Shown: positions 52,752-61,543 of the stretch, in pieces
Layout of the letters: every line of letters begins with the position of its first letter
Numbering within the stretch: position 1 is the stretch's first letter
Assembly: GCA_040507035.1 (NCBI GenBank)
Contig: JBEVVR010000031.1
Location: 303,890-367,889, forward strand
Direction of reading: 5' to 3'
Source of the DNA: Thiodiazotropha sp040507035
GTDB lineage: Bacteria; Pseudomonadota; Gammaproteobacteria; Chromatiales; Chromatiaceae
Length of the DNA stretch: 64,000 nt
The notes under the pieces: generated by a model
The model's database searches: none
Seen by the model: only the letters and a program-made list of their open reading frames with translations
Told to the model about the DNA's origin: nothing
Translations under genes and position numbers: made by a program

Positions 52752-53344
52752 ACTGCGCTCCTTGTAAAATACCTGCTCCCTGGCTGCTTTTATCTACTCA
52801 CTTGTATAAAAAACAGTCAAGATCGTTCTGCATGAACTGCTATTGGTACGTTCGGCAACAGAACGAATGCTTCACATCCGATCACAATCATTGCGGACAA
52901 AACAAGTCCATGGGCGTCGGAGTAGATGAGATTGTTATGAAATAAATTCCAGCTTGTCAATTGATTGACGCGATTATTGTGTGCTAACCCACAGTAGACA
53001 TTGAATTGCGATCAACTGTGGTTGAGATAGAACAACTGTATAGAGCCCGTGAATGAAGGTAACGTTGGTTATGAAGAAGCGATTGCTACTGATGTAAATT
53101 CCACAACAAAAGAACTGTTAGTAGCTCTCGTCACCACTAACAGACTGAACTACTGTTATGGATTGTAGGCGTCAATCTTCGATTGTTGAAAGGGAGCGCT
53201 CAGTCCACGGGTTGATGTATACGCAAAACAAATAAGCGGGCTTAACGCAATCCCCTGCCTGACGATATTGTAGGGAGATTACTGCCAGCGCCGAAACAAG
53301 AAATAGATAAGGAACCCTGTATCTTCAGGGAGGAGCTTAATGCC
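52752..53344. other. Intergenic region between rhodanese and subtilase genes
   Basis: About 590 bp with no supported gene; the two flanking genes diverge from it, so it should contain both promoters. I see no RNA gene or repeat. Confidence 0.5.
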
Positions 53345-55366
53345 ATGAGAGTCTTTGTTTTCCTGCTTGCAGCCACTGTCTCAACCCTAATCGCGTGCGC
53401 ACCGATCAAACACTCGGATAAGCCCAGATTCAAATCCTCCGAGATGCTGGAATCGATGAAATTGAATCTGCCGACTAAAGACAAAGCGGAGCGTAACAGG
53501 GCTGACAGAATTCTTTTACGTGTCACACCACAGTTGGTCAAGCAGGCAAATAAGCATCAAATTGCTCCAAACCGCAGTGGCAGAGCACGCCATGTGGCCG
53601 CTCTTCGCAAGGATCGCAGCACAACCCTGTTTGTCGAGAATGAGCTTATTATCGTCTCACCGAAAATCGAGATACTGGACGCTATCACACATGACCTGGA
53701 TGCCAAGACTGTCGCCACCCACAATGTAACAGCGATTCTCGATGGAGAGAAAAGAGCGATTTACCAGCGTTTGATCAGAGTCGACGCCGGCAACTACGAA
53801 AATCCGAAGATCCTTCACGACATAGAACGCCTCCTGCCAGGCGCTTATGGAGGGATCTACGAGGTCTCATCCTCAGATGCCAGAGCTACACTGCGACTTG
53901 CCATCGCGCTGCACCTTGAGGGTAAAGCCTCTATCGGTATCAATTGGCTCGGACACCCCTTCTCACTGGAAAATGAAATCCTCATCGAGGGGGTTTTGCC
54001 CAGCAATGCCGGCTTCGTCAATCCTTTTCTGCTCAACTACCTCAACGCTACGGGTACGGCTGCGATCGGTGTAACAGATGCCTGGCATCTGATGAAGGCC
54101 GCTGGCGTCCTGGATAATAACAATTTTGCTACCCCGCCCCATCAGATTGTTGCCGGTGTTGCCGATACCGGTTTTTGGTCAGGTGTCGACGTGACCAATC
54201 CGACGCCGAATGGTGGCCCGATGGATATACCGGCCAACGCTACCTGTACTGGGGGATTTGTCTGTGAGTGGCACGGCTCCAACACGGCCGAGGCGATGGC
54301 TGCCCGGCTGGGCAATGGCAAGGCCGTGGCTGGACCGGCGGGACCGGTAGTCTCACAGATGATACTGCAAAACTTCGAAGGTTATGAAACCTGGTCGTTG
54401 ATCGGATGGATTGCCGGTCTTGGCAAGACAGTTGTTGAGCGTCCGCGTGTCGTCAGTATGAGCTTTGGCTACACTGTTCCCGCACTCTTCGAATGGAGCA
54501 CCACGCCGTTGGATGTGGCCGCACTCTCTTTGGAATCGCTAGGTGTACTGCTGGTTGCAGCTGCGGGAAACGACGGGGAGGATATCGACGCCAGCTACTG
54601 TCCCGAGAGCAGCCTTGCCAACTGTTATGAGACAGAGCGCAAGTTACCCTGCGAGCTGACCGGGGTGGTATGTGTTGGAGCGCTCCGCGCCAACAGTACA
54701 CAGCGGCTGGCGCAGAGCAACTTCGGCAGCGGCACCTTTGGGCAGGGTAAGGACAGCAATACGGTCGATATCTACGCGCCCGGTAGTGGCATCTTCGTCG
54801 GCGCCGATCCCCAATTTCCGGGGGCGCCGAATGATTCGGTTCAATCCGCTTCCGGGACCTCGATTGCGGCACCACTGGCAGCGGGGGTGGCGGCATTGAT
54901 TACAGCAGTCGAACCCACACTGAGCCCTTCGCAGGTGACGGATCTATTGCTATCGTTGGCCTCGACCAATGAGAACAATCTGCCGGATGGTGCGGTTGCC
55001 GACAATAGCGTCAACCGCTGGCTCAATGCCTCACGCCCGGTGCAGCAGGCACTGATCAATAGCTTTTCCGATACCGACTTCCCGCCCGTGGTTCGTATCG
55101 TCGATCCCATGCCGGGTCTGTTCGGTGTGCCTGTGGTGGATATGGGGAGTCCGGTAACCTTCACCGCCCGTGCGGTCGATGTGGAAGCGGGAATACCCTG
55201 TTGTACCATCGAGTGGACAATCGATGATGCGCTACAACCGGCACTCTCCGGTCCGACAGTCGAATTGACCTTCACCGAGGATAGAAACTATACGATTGGT
55301 GTCATGATTACCGACACTGCGGGACAGACTGCCGAGGACTCGCTCACGGTACGTGCGAGACCATGA
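53345..55366 (+). CDS. Subtilisin-like (S8) serine protease lipoprotein with PKD-like tail
   Basis: A 673-residue protein with leader and lipobox LIAC (15-18). Residues about 20-220 are a propeptide-like region. The S8 domain (about 270-570) has Asp in GVADTGFW, His in EWHGSNTAEAMAA and Ser in SGTSIAAPLAAGVAA, all three catalytic residues in order, plus the oxyanion segment AAAGNDGED. The last 95 residues (about 578-673) form an Ig/PKD-like fold (FTEDRNYTIGVMITDTAGQ). Expected to act at the cell surface or in the periplasm. It is convergent with a tiny secreted peptide gene. Confidence 0.9.
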   Translation: MRVFVFLLAATVSTLIACAPIKHSDKPRFKSSEMLESMKLNLPTKDKAERNRADRILLRVTPQLVKQANKHQIAPNRSGRARHVAALRKDRSTTLFVENELIIVSPKIEILDAITHDLDAKTVATHNVTAILDGEKRAIYQRLIRVDAGNYENPKILHDIERLLPGAYGGIYEVSSSDARATLRLAIALHLEGKASIGINWLGHPFSLENEILIEGVLPSNAGFVNPFLLNYLNATGTAAIGVTDAWHLMKAAGVLDNNNFATPPHQIVAGVADTGFWSGVDVTNPTPNGGPMDIPANATCTGGFVCEWHGSNTAEAMAARLGNGKAVAGPAGPVVSQMILQNFEGYETWSLIGWIAGLGKTVVERPRVVSMSFGYTVPALFEWSTTPLDVAALSLESLGVLLVAAAGNDGEDIDASYCPESSLANCYETERKLPCELTGVVCVGALRANSTQRLAQSNFGSGTFGQGKDSNTVDIYAPGSGIFVGADPQFPGAPNDSVQSASGTSIAAPLAAGVAALITAVEPTLSPSQVTDLLLSLASTNENNLPDGAVADNSVNRWLNASRPVQQALINSFSDTDFPPVVRIVDPMPGLFGVPVVDMGSPVTFTARAVDVEAGIPCCTIEWTIDDALQPALSGPTVELTFTEDRNYTIGVMITDTAGQTAEDSLTVRARP

Positions 55367-55389
55367 CAGTCTCTTGTGTATTGACTTAT

Positions 55390-55551
55390 CTATCTTCCCG
55401 TTCTGGGCTGGGTCCCCGCGCCCTGGGATGTGGTGCCGGTTTTTGTCGAGCCAGATCCGGTTGTTCCCTGGTTTTTGTCTCCCGTCGCGAAGGCCGTTGC
55501 CGTCGTCACTACAAAGAGCAAGGTCAGTATCAAGGTAATGTACTTCTTCAC
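55390..55551 (-). CDS. 53-residue secreted Thr/Gly/Ser-rich peptide
   Basis: GTG 55551 is preceded by GGAGGG (9 nt). The peptide has a textbook signal peptide (MKKYITLILTLLFVVTTATA) and a 31-residue mature part of only small and polar residues (TGSGSTKTGTTSQGAGTQPR). It has no homologue I know. Its stop lies 24 bp from that of the convergent subtilase. It could be a protease substrate or exported signal. Confidence 0.55.
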   Translation of the reverse strand: MKKYITLILTLLFVVTTATAFATGDKNQGTTGSGSTKTGTTSQGAGTQPRTGR

Positions 55552-55874
55552 TGCGACTACCCTCCGTGAAAATGCTTTCCTGAGAACTTGCCATCAGTAT
55601 TTAGTCTATTTGCACTCGAATCAATGGTGTGGGTTTTCTTGGTTCTCCTGGATGTGATTCAGCGCACACCGCTATCGACCTGCCGTGCTTCCCGGTCATG
55701 TCCACCGCATTGGGATCTTCAGTGACTTCGTCATCGAGTCTTTGCCACAACAGCAGGCAAAGACTGAGTAAGCCGAAACGGGGCCACAGACCAATTTCTT
55801 GTCATTTTTCATGAAATTACTCTAAAATAGCTTAGTAATACCTTGATATAGAAGATAATATTTAAGATAAGGCT
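55552..55874. other. Intergenic region
   Basis: About 320 bp between the peptide gene and the beta-lactamase-fold gene (divergent). AT-rich before 55875; nothing else supported. Confidence 0.5.
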
Positions 55875-57065
55875 ATGTATATTAAGCACTATCTGGCATT
55901 TGTGGCTTTTTCTCTGTCATGTGTTGTGACAACCCCTGCACTGGCCGCACAAAGTTATGACATCTCATATGTCTGGTCCCGTAACCTCAACAGTGTAAAA
56001 GACTATCGCGAGCAGGTCGCCCGTGTGTTGGGTCCGGGTGTGGCCAAATACCTCAAGGTGGTCAGCAGGGGCGATAAGTATGGTCTCATCTACCGCCGAA
56101 AGGGGAATAGCGAATCCACCGCCCGCGTGGTCAAAACTCATACAAAACTGTTACGTGCCAAGGGACTGGATGCTGTCAGTCCGATCAAGGCAAGAAAATG
56201 GAACGAGGTGGGTGAAAGACCCCTTCCAAAAAGTATCGTGACTTCAGCTGCATCTGCGACGAAGGTGACTCGTAGCAAGGAGATGCATGATCTGGAGCTG
56301 GCGGTGGAGGCCTATATTGAGGAGCTGCGACGCCGAGGCAAGATTGCCAGTGATGAGCGGACGGGCTGGTCGGTCTATGACTTCACCACAGGCAAGAAAC
56401 TGGTAACGATCAACGAGGATGTACAGTTTCAGGCGGCCAGCCTGGCAAAGCCATTTATCGCCGCGGCCTTTTTTCAAAAGGTAAAACAGGGCAAGTTGAA
56501 GTATGGCCCAAAAAGCCGGCGGCATATGCAGCGCATGATCCAGCATTCCAATAATCCCTCAACCAATTGGGTCATACGCCAGGTCGGCGGGCCGCAGAGT
56601 GTGCAGCGGATTCTAAAGCGACACTATCCCGGTATATTTCAGGACACCCTGCTGGTTGAATATATTCCCCGGAATGGAAAAACCTATAAAAACAGGGCAT
56701 CTGTACATGACTACAGCCGATTTCTCTATGCTGTCTGGAACAAGCAAATTGCCGGTGCGAGTGAGATAAAACGCCTGATGGCCCTGCCAGGTACGGACCG
56801 TCTCTATACAGGTGTTCCCGATTTACCCAGGGGGACCCGAGTTTTCAACAAAACAGGCAGCACCGCACAGGTATGTGGGGACATGGGTATTCTCAGTATC
56901 AAAGGCGCGGATGGTAAACGCTATCCCTATATTCTGATAGGCATTATTGAGAAGCAGCGCAGCGCCAGGAATTACACAACCTGGATTCGTTCTCGCAGTG
57001 ATATCATTCGCAAGGTATCCGCTATTGTTTATAAAGGTGTCATAGCCCAGCATGGTGGAGTGTAG
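55875..57065 (+). CDS. Exported class A beta-lactamase-fold serine hydrolase with N-terminal SPOR-like domain
   Basis: A 396-residue exported protein (signal peptide cut near ALAAQ). Residues about 26-110 may be a SPOR-like peptidoglycan-binding domain. The hydrolase domain (about 150-385) has SxxK in ASLAKPF (about 192-198), SNN in QHSNNPSTN at the SDN position, and KTG in NKTGSTAQ (about 318). These are the class A beta-lactamase/PBP signature residues, but no Glu166-type omega loop is evident, so it is more likely a peptidase or cell-wall enzyme than a drug-destroying enzyme. It is convergent with the VWA gene. Confidence 0.82.
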   Translation: MYIKHYLAFVAFSLSCVVTTPALAAQSYDISYVWSRNLNSVKDYREQVARVLGPGVAKYLKVVSRGDKYGLIYRRKGNSESTARVVKTHTKLLRAKGLDAVSPIKARKWNEVGERPLPKSIVTSAASATKVTRSKEMHDLELAVEAYIEELRRRGKIASDERTGWSVYDFTTGKKLVTINEDVQFQAASLAKPFIAAAFFQKVKQGKLKYGPKSRRHMQRMIQHSNNPSTNWVIRQVGGPQSVQRILKRHYPGIFQDTLLVEYIPRNGKTYKNRASVHDYSRFLYAVWNKQIAGASEIKRLMALPGTDRLYTGVPDLPRGTRVFNKTGSTAQVCGDMGILSIKGADGKRYPYILIGIIEKQRSARNYTTWIRSRSDIIRKVSAIVYKGVIAQHGGV

Positions 57066-57109
57066 GGATATCAATCGCTTTTGTGTTAATAGAGTTGTTG
57101 TAGAAACCT

Positions 57110-57146
57110 GGGTACCAGAGCCCACGGTATTCGGACTCTGATACCC
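57110..57146. terminator. Hairpin between convergent genes
   Basis: GGGTACCAGAG and CTCTGATACCC form an 11-bp stem with one mismatch between the beta-lactamase-fold gene (+) and the VWA gene (-). There is no strong T-run on either side. Confidence 0.45.
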
Positions 57147-57158
57147 TATAACATGTGG

Positions 57159-58364
57159 CTACTCGTCGAGAAATTGGTAGTTTTTCGACTTACCCTGCTT
57201 GCGGACTGAAGAGACCATGGCATCGTTAATGGTCGTAGTTTCATTGGCTGCCGATTTCCGTTTCTGTTCAGCGATATATTTTTCTCTGGCCTTACTGAGT
57301 TGCGCAATTTCCTTCTTGATATTCCTTCTTTGTTCCATCTTCTGCGCAATATAGGCTTCACGCTGTTGCTGATCCATGTGACTCATTTCAGAGGGCAGTT
57401 CCTTCTCGTCGAGGTTTTCCAGCTTAACCTTGTCCAGCTCGATCGCGTCCACCAGGTCCCATTGGCTGTTGCTGTAAAGACTGCTGGCTTTGGATTTCGC
57501 TCGCTTGGAAAGAAGCGCTGGTGAAATACTGCTGCTGTTCAAATCCTGCTCCAACTGGCGCTCTTTGCCGGCTTTGCCTTGAATGCCATAAGCGAGATAG
57601 GTTTGGTTCAATTCGTTGTTGAGCTCGGCAATGCGTTGATCCTGTGGTGCGTTGATATGAGCGATCTTGTGATTGTGGTCGATGCTCATGTAGTCTCCCC
57701 CTGCTAGGATCGCGCCTTGCTGCCAGCCTGACTGCAATCCCTCCTCATAGCTGCCGGCGTGGATGGTGTTGACGACGATTCCAGCTGCCTTCGCGTTTTC
57801 GATAGCATGTTTGTAATTGATTGGACCCTGGGTGAATGGTTCGTTACCCGCGATGAAGATGGCTTTGATCTCCTTGCCAGAAAGACTCCACTGAAGTTGT
57901 TTCGTCGCAATCTTGATGGCCTGGCCGCAATACTCCTTTCCGCCGTTGGTGGTGAGGGAAAAAAGAGCCTCAGAGACCCGGTCGAGATCGCTGGTCAGGT
58001 CGGTCACTTTGCGAATGTAACCAGTCTTGGCGCCAAGCGAGTCGTTACCGTATTCGAACACGGCCACCTCGAGCATGGCAGGCATACCGTTCCTTCTTGC
58101 CCGGGAAAACTCGTCTACCACTCGCCAAAGCTGATTGCGTGCCTGATCGATGAGGCCATCCATGCTGTTGCTGGTGTCTAGGAGTATGGCTATCTGTATC
58201 TTGGGCTGTTGTATCTGAGACGGTGCGTTGGCAATAGCCTGTTGTTTAGAGTTGTTGTGCTGGGTATCAGCCCAGCAGACCGGTGCTATGACTAGTGTGG
58301 ACGCACAGAGAATTGTGGCAGCAATGTGATAACCAAGCGGTTTGTATCTGATATTGAGTTTCAT
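57159..58364 (-). CDS. Exported von Willebrand factor A-domain protein
   Basis: A 401-residue protein with a signal peptide (about 1-32, cut near CWADT). The VWA domain (about 55-230) has the MIDAS motif DTSNSM (60-65) and later metal residues in TNGGKE and AGNEPFT. The C-terminal part (about 270-401) is helical and strongly charged, probably coiled coil. Such proteins serve as metal-dependent binding scaffolds in the periplasm. AGGGAG precedes ATG. It is the last of a same-strand group with small membrane and cytochrome genes upstream. Confidence 0.82.
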   Translation of the reverse strand: MKLNIRYKPLGYHIAATILCASTLVIAPVCWADTQHNNSKQQAIANAPSQIQQPKIQIAILLDTSNSMDGLIDQARNQLWRVVDEFSRARRNGMPAMLEVAVFEYGNDSLGAKTGYIRKVTDLTSDLDRVSEALFSLTTNGGKEYCGQAIKIATKQLQWSLSGKEIKAIFIAGNEPFTQGPINYKHAIENAKAAGIVVNTIHAGSYEEGLQSGWQQGAILAGGDYMSIDHNHKIAHINAPQDQRIAELNNELNQTYLAYGIQGKAGKERQLEQDLNSSSISPALLSKRAKSKASSLYSNSQWDLVDAIELDKVKLENLDEKELPSEMSHMDQQQREAYIAQKMEQRRNIKKEIAQLSKAREKYIAEQKRKSAANETTTINDAMVSSVRKQGKSKNYQFLDE

Positions 58365-58577
58365 TTTCCTACTCCCTTGAATACAGGTTCAAGTAAATGG
58401 TAGAAGGCGAAGCTCAAGATATATAGGCAGTTTAAAGTAAAAAAGCGGGACAGATTTTTACAGAATATTTACAAAAAAATGTAGTTTGTATTTAGTAAGG
58501 TTTATTGGTTCTCCCCAATAGGTTTTGTGCTAAACGAAGATTGACAGTAGGAATTTTAACGGACGAGATAAATCAGT

Positions 58578-58976
58578 TCAGTTATCTGTGAGGGCCCGTA
58601 CTGATGCAATCATATAATCCACAGCTTGACGCACCTCTTCATCCTTGAGTCGGTTGTTACCCCCCCGGGGAGGCATGCGAAACTTGCCATCGCTTCCCTT
58701 GATGCCTTCAAGCGCGCTTAAGTAGAGGGAGGTAGCTCCTTTGTCAATCCGTGGCGCCCAAGCTGCGGCATCCGTCACCGCCGGAGCGCCTGAGATGCCC
58801 ATGAGGTGGCAGTTGCGGCAGGTCCCCATCCAGATACCGCGTCCCTTTGCAAGTGTTTCCTCTGCGAATCGAGGCATTTCAGGTATTGCTCCCGATTCAG
58901 TTGGTTGCTCACTACACCCTGCAATTGAATAGAGACAGATTGTAAAGAACAGGATGCGTGCCTTATGTGCGATCAT
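58578..58976 (-). CDS. Lipoprotein c-type cytochrome
   Basis: A 132-residue protein with lipobox IAGC (18-21) and one haem motif, CRNCH, at about residue 53. A methionine ligand is probably in RMPPRGG near 101, giving the c5/class I pattern (AWAPRI, a family-like segment). It is tethered to a membrane and likely an electron shuttle. GGAAA lies before ATG. It is independent of the VWA gene (about 210 bp apart). Confidence 0.85.
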   Translation of the reverse strand: MIAHKARILFFTICLYSIAGCSEQPTESGAIPEMPRFAEETLAKGRGIWMGTCRNCHLMGISGAPAVTDAAAWAPRIDKGATSLYLSALEGIKGSDGKFRMPPRGGNNRLKDEEVRQAVDYMIASVRALTDN

Positions 58977-59048
58977 GCTGTATTTCCTTGTTACAAGATA
59001 GGGACGGTTTTTGATCTTGTTGGCGTAAAACAGTCAAACAGCCCTCAT

Positions 59049-59357
59049 TCAATGGGACATTGTTCCAAGAGTGCCAATTGTGAAGATGCCGGCGACTATG
59101 GCAAAAGGCAATACTGTTACGACTAAAGAGAGAAACGTTGTGCCGGTGAATCCTGAACGAATCCATGCAAAAGCCGCTAGCAGCGTACCTGTTAATCCAA
59201 AGGCGCCTGCTGCAAAGTAGTAAGTTTTGACGCAGTCGGTTAAACAGGTACGCTCTTCGAAATAACCCGACAACAGATTAGTAAAGGTCAATCCGAGAAA
59301 GGCCCAGGAAGCGACCGATAAGAGGAGTGCAAGGGTGAGAAATATCTTCATGCTCAT
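59049..59357 (-). CDS. Small membrane protein
   Basis: A 102-residue protein with three to four hydrophobic helices and CLTDC between helices 1 and 2 on what is probably the periplasmic side. ATG 59351 (after GGAG) is an alternative start two codons downstream. Unrecognised. Confidence 0.6.
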   Translation of the reverse strand: MSMKIFLTLALLLSVASWAFLGLTFTNLLSGYFEERTCLTDCVKTYYFAAGAFGLTGTLLAAFAWIRSGFTGTTFLSLVVTVLPFAIVAGIFTIGTLGTMSH

Positions 59358-59528
59358 CTCCGTGTATTCTTTTATAATGAATAGAGTATATTGAGCTTAA
59401 AGCAGTGCTTTCAACTAGGCTTGGCCTGGGGTTTTTCGCTAGCCGGGAGAGCAGGTGTGCTCATTCTTTTGTGCGTGTTACATTTGTCCTGTCAATCTAA
59501 AAAAGCCTCAAGTGTTGGATGGTTATCA

Positions 59529-59816
59529 TTACAGGTGTGAAAATAGAACTACGCCTACAGTCAACACAAGAAGAAATGGGACTATGCCAATGATCCGCTG
59601 TAATTTAGTCGAATGCTTTAGTCTGAATAGGGTGAGACCAAGTAGATAGAATGAGAGGCTGAGTGACAGGATGTAGAAGGCACCGAAGGTGAGTGCGGCA
59701 GCGGCTGCGCCCGCCAAGTCGTTGGACCAGCCGATGATGCGTGGCAGGACCAATGACAGGGCGAGGCTTACACTAGCTCCGACGAAGAGAGAAGTAGCGG
59801 AAGAGCTCGGAATCAC
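59529..59816 (-). CDS. Small membrane protein, coupled to DUF2059-like gene
   Basis: A 95-residue protein with three hydrophobic helices. The GTG start overlaps the stop of the lipoprotein gene upstream by 4 bp (GTGA), indicating translational coupling. Family not recognised. Confidence 0.6.
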   Translation of the reverse strand: MIPSSSATSLFVGASVSLALSLVLPRIIGWSNDLAGAAAAALTFGAFYILSLSLSFYLLGLTLFRLKHSTKLQRIIGIVPFLLVLTVGVVLFSHL

Positions 59817-60385
59817 AACTGATCGATGTATTCACGAATTTTGGTCTCTCCCAGCTTCCGTGCGGCTTCGGAGAGCTCACGATTGATTTTCGGGAGTGAC
59901 TTATTCATCGCGATAAAGCTTTCGCTCTGGGAGAACTTTACTATCTCTGAGAGCTCATCGGCATTGAATTGGCGTATGATTTGGTCCTTGCTGAGGGGGG
60001 TTTTGGATTGCATGTTCGAAAAGATCACTTCGAAAAATCGATCGATTGCCGGTTTTTCTGAAAACTGTGCTATTTCGAGAAGATGCGCATGTGACAAATG
60101 ACGGGCATAGATTTGGGCGGCCAAGTCTTCGAAATCCTCTGCCTTGAAATCGGCAAACGCCCGTCGTACCAACTCAGACATGCCTGGCTGTTTGTTGGAT
60201 AGTTTTTCAAACTCGCTTTGGAAGCCGACCATGGCCAGCTCGCCTGCACCAACATTATGCAGAAACCGTTTCGCTGTGGCCACATGTTCTGGTTTCGGTC
60301 CGGTTGCCGTAGGGGTCGTGGCGCAGGCTGAGAATATGAGGCTAAATAATAGAAAGATTATAAATTTATGGCTAGGGTAATTCAT
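59813..60385 (-). CDS. DUF2059-like lipoprotein
   Basis: A 190-residue lipoprotein: lipobox FSAC (17-20), then an all-helical body with YARHLSHAHLLEIAQFSEKPAIDRF, the DUF2059 pattern. Function unknown. It is co-translated with the small membrane protein downstream. Weak ribosome site. Confidence 0.75.
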   Translation of the reverse strand: MNYPSHKFIIFLLFSLIFSACATTPTATGPKPEHVATAKRFLHNVGAGELAMVGFQSEFEKLSNKQPGMSELVRRAFADFKAEDFEDLAAQIYARHLSHAHLLEIAQFSEKPAIDRFFEVIFSNMQSKTPLSKDQIIRQFNADELSEIVKFSQSESFIAMNKSLPKINRELSEAARKLGETKIREYIDQL

Positions 60386-60582
60386 AGTGAGATTATCAGT
60401 AGTCCTGGTTTGAGTGAATCTGTTTTAAGGATATACAAGAGAGTGTTTACACGCTTTAGGCGTGACTGCTGTTGTTCAATTGTCTCTGCTATCTTGCTTC
60501 TGTTAATACAGTTAATGATATCAAGCACTAATATTAGTTGAAATCGTTTCTTTACTAGGTTGCTTGTTTTTTCACCCTCGAT
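60386..60582. other. AT-rich intergenic sequence
   Basis: No gene, repeat or RNA is supported in this stretch; the minus-strand ORF at 60583 follows. Confidence 0.45.
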
Positions 60583-60759
60583 TTAGTAGTAACACAAGAC
60601 CTGACTCAGCTGATCAAGTTGATTATTGAGGGTTTTTGTCTTACGTATTGTCTCTTCCAGGTTGTCAATTTGCTTGTAACCTTGAATTAAATTGCCGATT
60701 GTCGGTGGTGGGCTTGTTTTTGAAATGGGCAGCAACACTATGTTGGCGAAATTAACCAT
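60583..60759 (-). CDS. Possible 58-residue ORF after the SDR gene
   Basis: ATG 60759 overlaps the last codons of the SDR gene by 8 bp and opens a 58-residue frame whose second half (GNLIQGYKQIDNLEETIRKT) is amphipathic helix. Codon use looks gene-like, but the ribosome site is weak. It may be a real small downstream gene or a chance frame. Confidence 0.3.
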   Translation of the reverse strand: MVNFANIVLLPISKTSPPPTIGNLIQGYKQIDNLEETIRKTKTLNNQLDQLSQVLCYY

Positions 60760-61543
60760 AGGCTTCACAGGCTGTGAACAGCCGCACCATCGCATTGTGA
60801 TTGTTACAGAAACCGCAAGGCACTGCCCTGCGATTCTCGAAATAGTGCCCCGTTGTTTCTGTTCCGGTACTGCCGGTAGCGAGCCAGACAGGTGTATCAG
60901 CTCCCTCCTCAGGATTCTGGTGGCCACCGAAACCTAGATTGTTGCTAAGGGTGGAGTTTACATCGCCGGGGTGGCAGGCGTTGACAAAAACCTGTCGCTC
61001 GGCAAGACGTTCAGCGAAGGCGGTGCTAAGCATACGGTCGGCCTGTTTGGACTGCCGGTAGGCGGTGTTGTTGTTATAGTGACGCTGCTGAAACTCCAGG
61101 TCGTCCAGATCCAGCCCGCCCGCCCAGTAGCTCGCCACGTTTACCACTTGCGCACCTTTTGCAGCAACCAGGTGCGGGGTGAAGGCTCGAATCATACGAA
61201 AATAGCCCAATACGTTGGTGGCGAACTGTAGTTCCACTCCTTCAGGAGACTCCTCCCGCCTGCGGGGTGTGATGGCTGCGTTGTTGACAAGGATATGCAA
61301 TGGACCATCCAAGTGAGCTGCAAGATTGTATATAGAATCGCCCAGGGAGAGGTCGGCCAACTCAAAGCGCACATGGGGATTGCCCGTTTCGTGTTGGATG
61401 TTTTGCACGGCACCTACAGCCTTCTCCCGGTTGCGTGCTACCAGTACTACCTCCCGCTCACCGTCGCTTGCCAATCCTTTGGCAATGGCCTCACCAATGG
61501 CGCCAGTGGCGCCTGTTACCAGGGCGCGGGTTCGATTCGACAT
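60752..61543 (-). CDS. Short-chain dehydrogenase (retinol-dehydrogenase-like)
   Basis: A 263-residue Rossmann-fold oxidoreductase. Cofactor motif TGATGAIG (10-17), NNAA near 90, catalytic Ser in NVASYWAG and the Tyr-Lys pair in AYRQSKQAD near 164-170. ARNREKA suggests NADP(H) preference (Arg after the second strand). It resembles the retinol dehydrogenase/oxidoreductase group of SDRs, with a variable C-terminus. Substrate unknown. GGGAGAAA precedes ATG. Confidence 0.85.
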   Translation of the reverse strand: MSNRTRALVTGATGAIGEAIAKGLASDGEREVVLVARNREKAVGAVQNIQHETGNPHVRFELADLSLGDSIYNLAAHLDGPLHILVNNAAITPRRREESPEGVELQFATNVLGYFRMIRAFTPHLVAAKGAQVVNVASYWAGGLDLDDLEFQQRHYNNNTAYRQSKQADRMLSTAFAERLAERQVFVNACHPGDVNSTLSNNLGFGGHQNPEEGADTPVWLATGSTGTETTGHYFENRRAVPCGFCNNHNAMVRLFTACEAYG

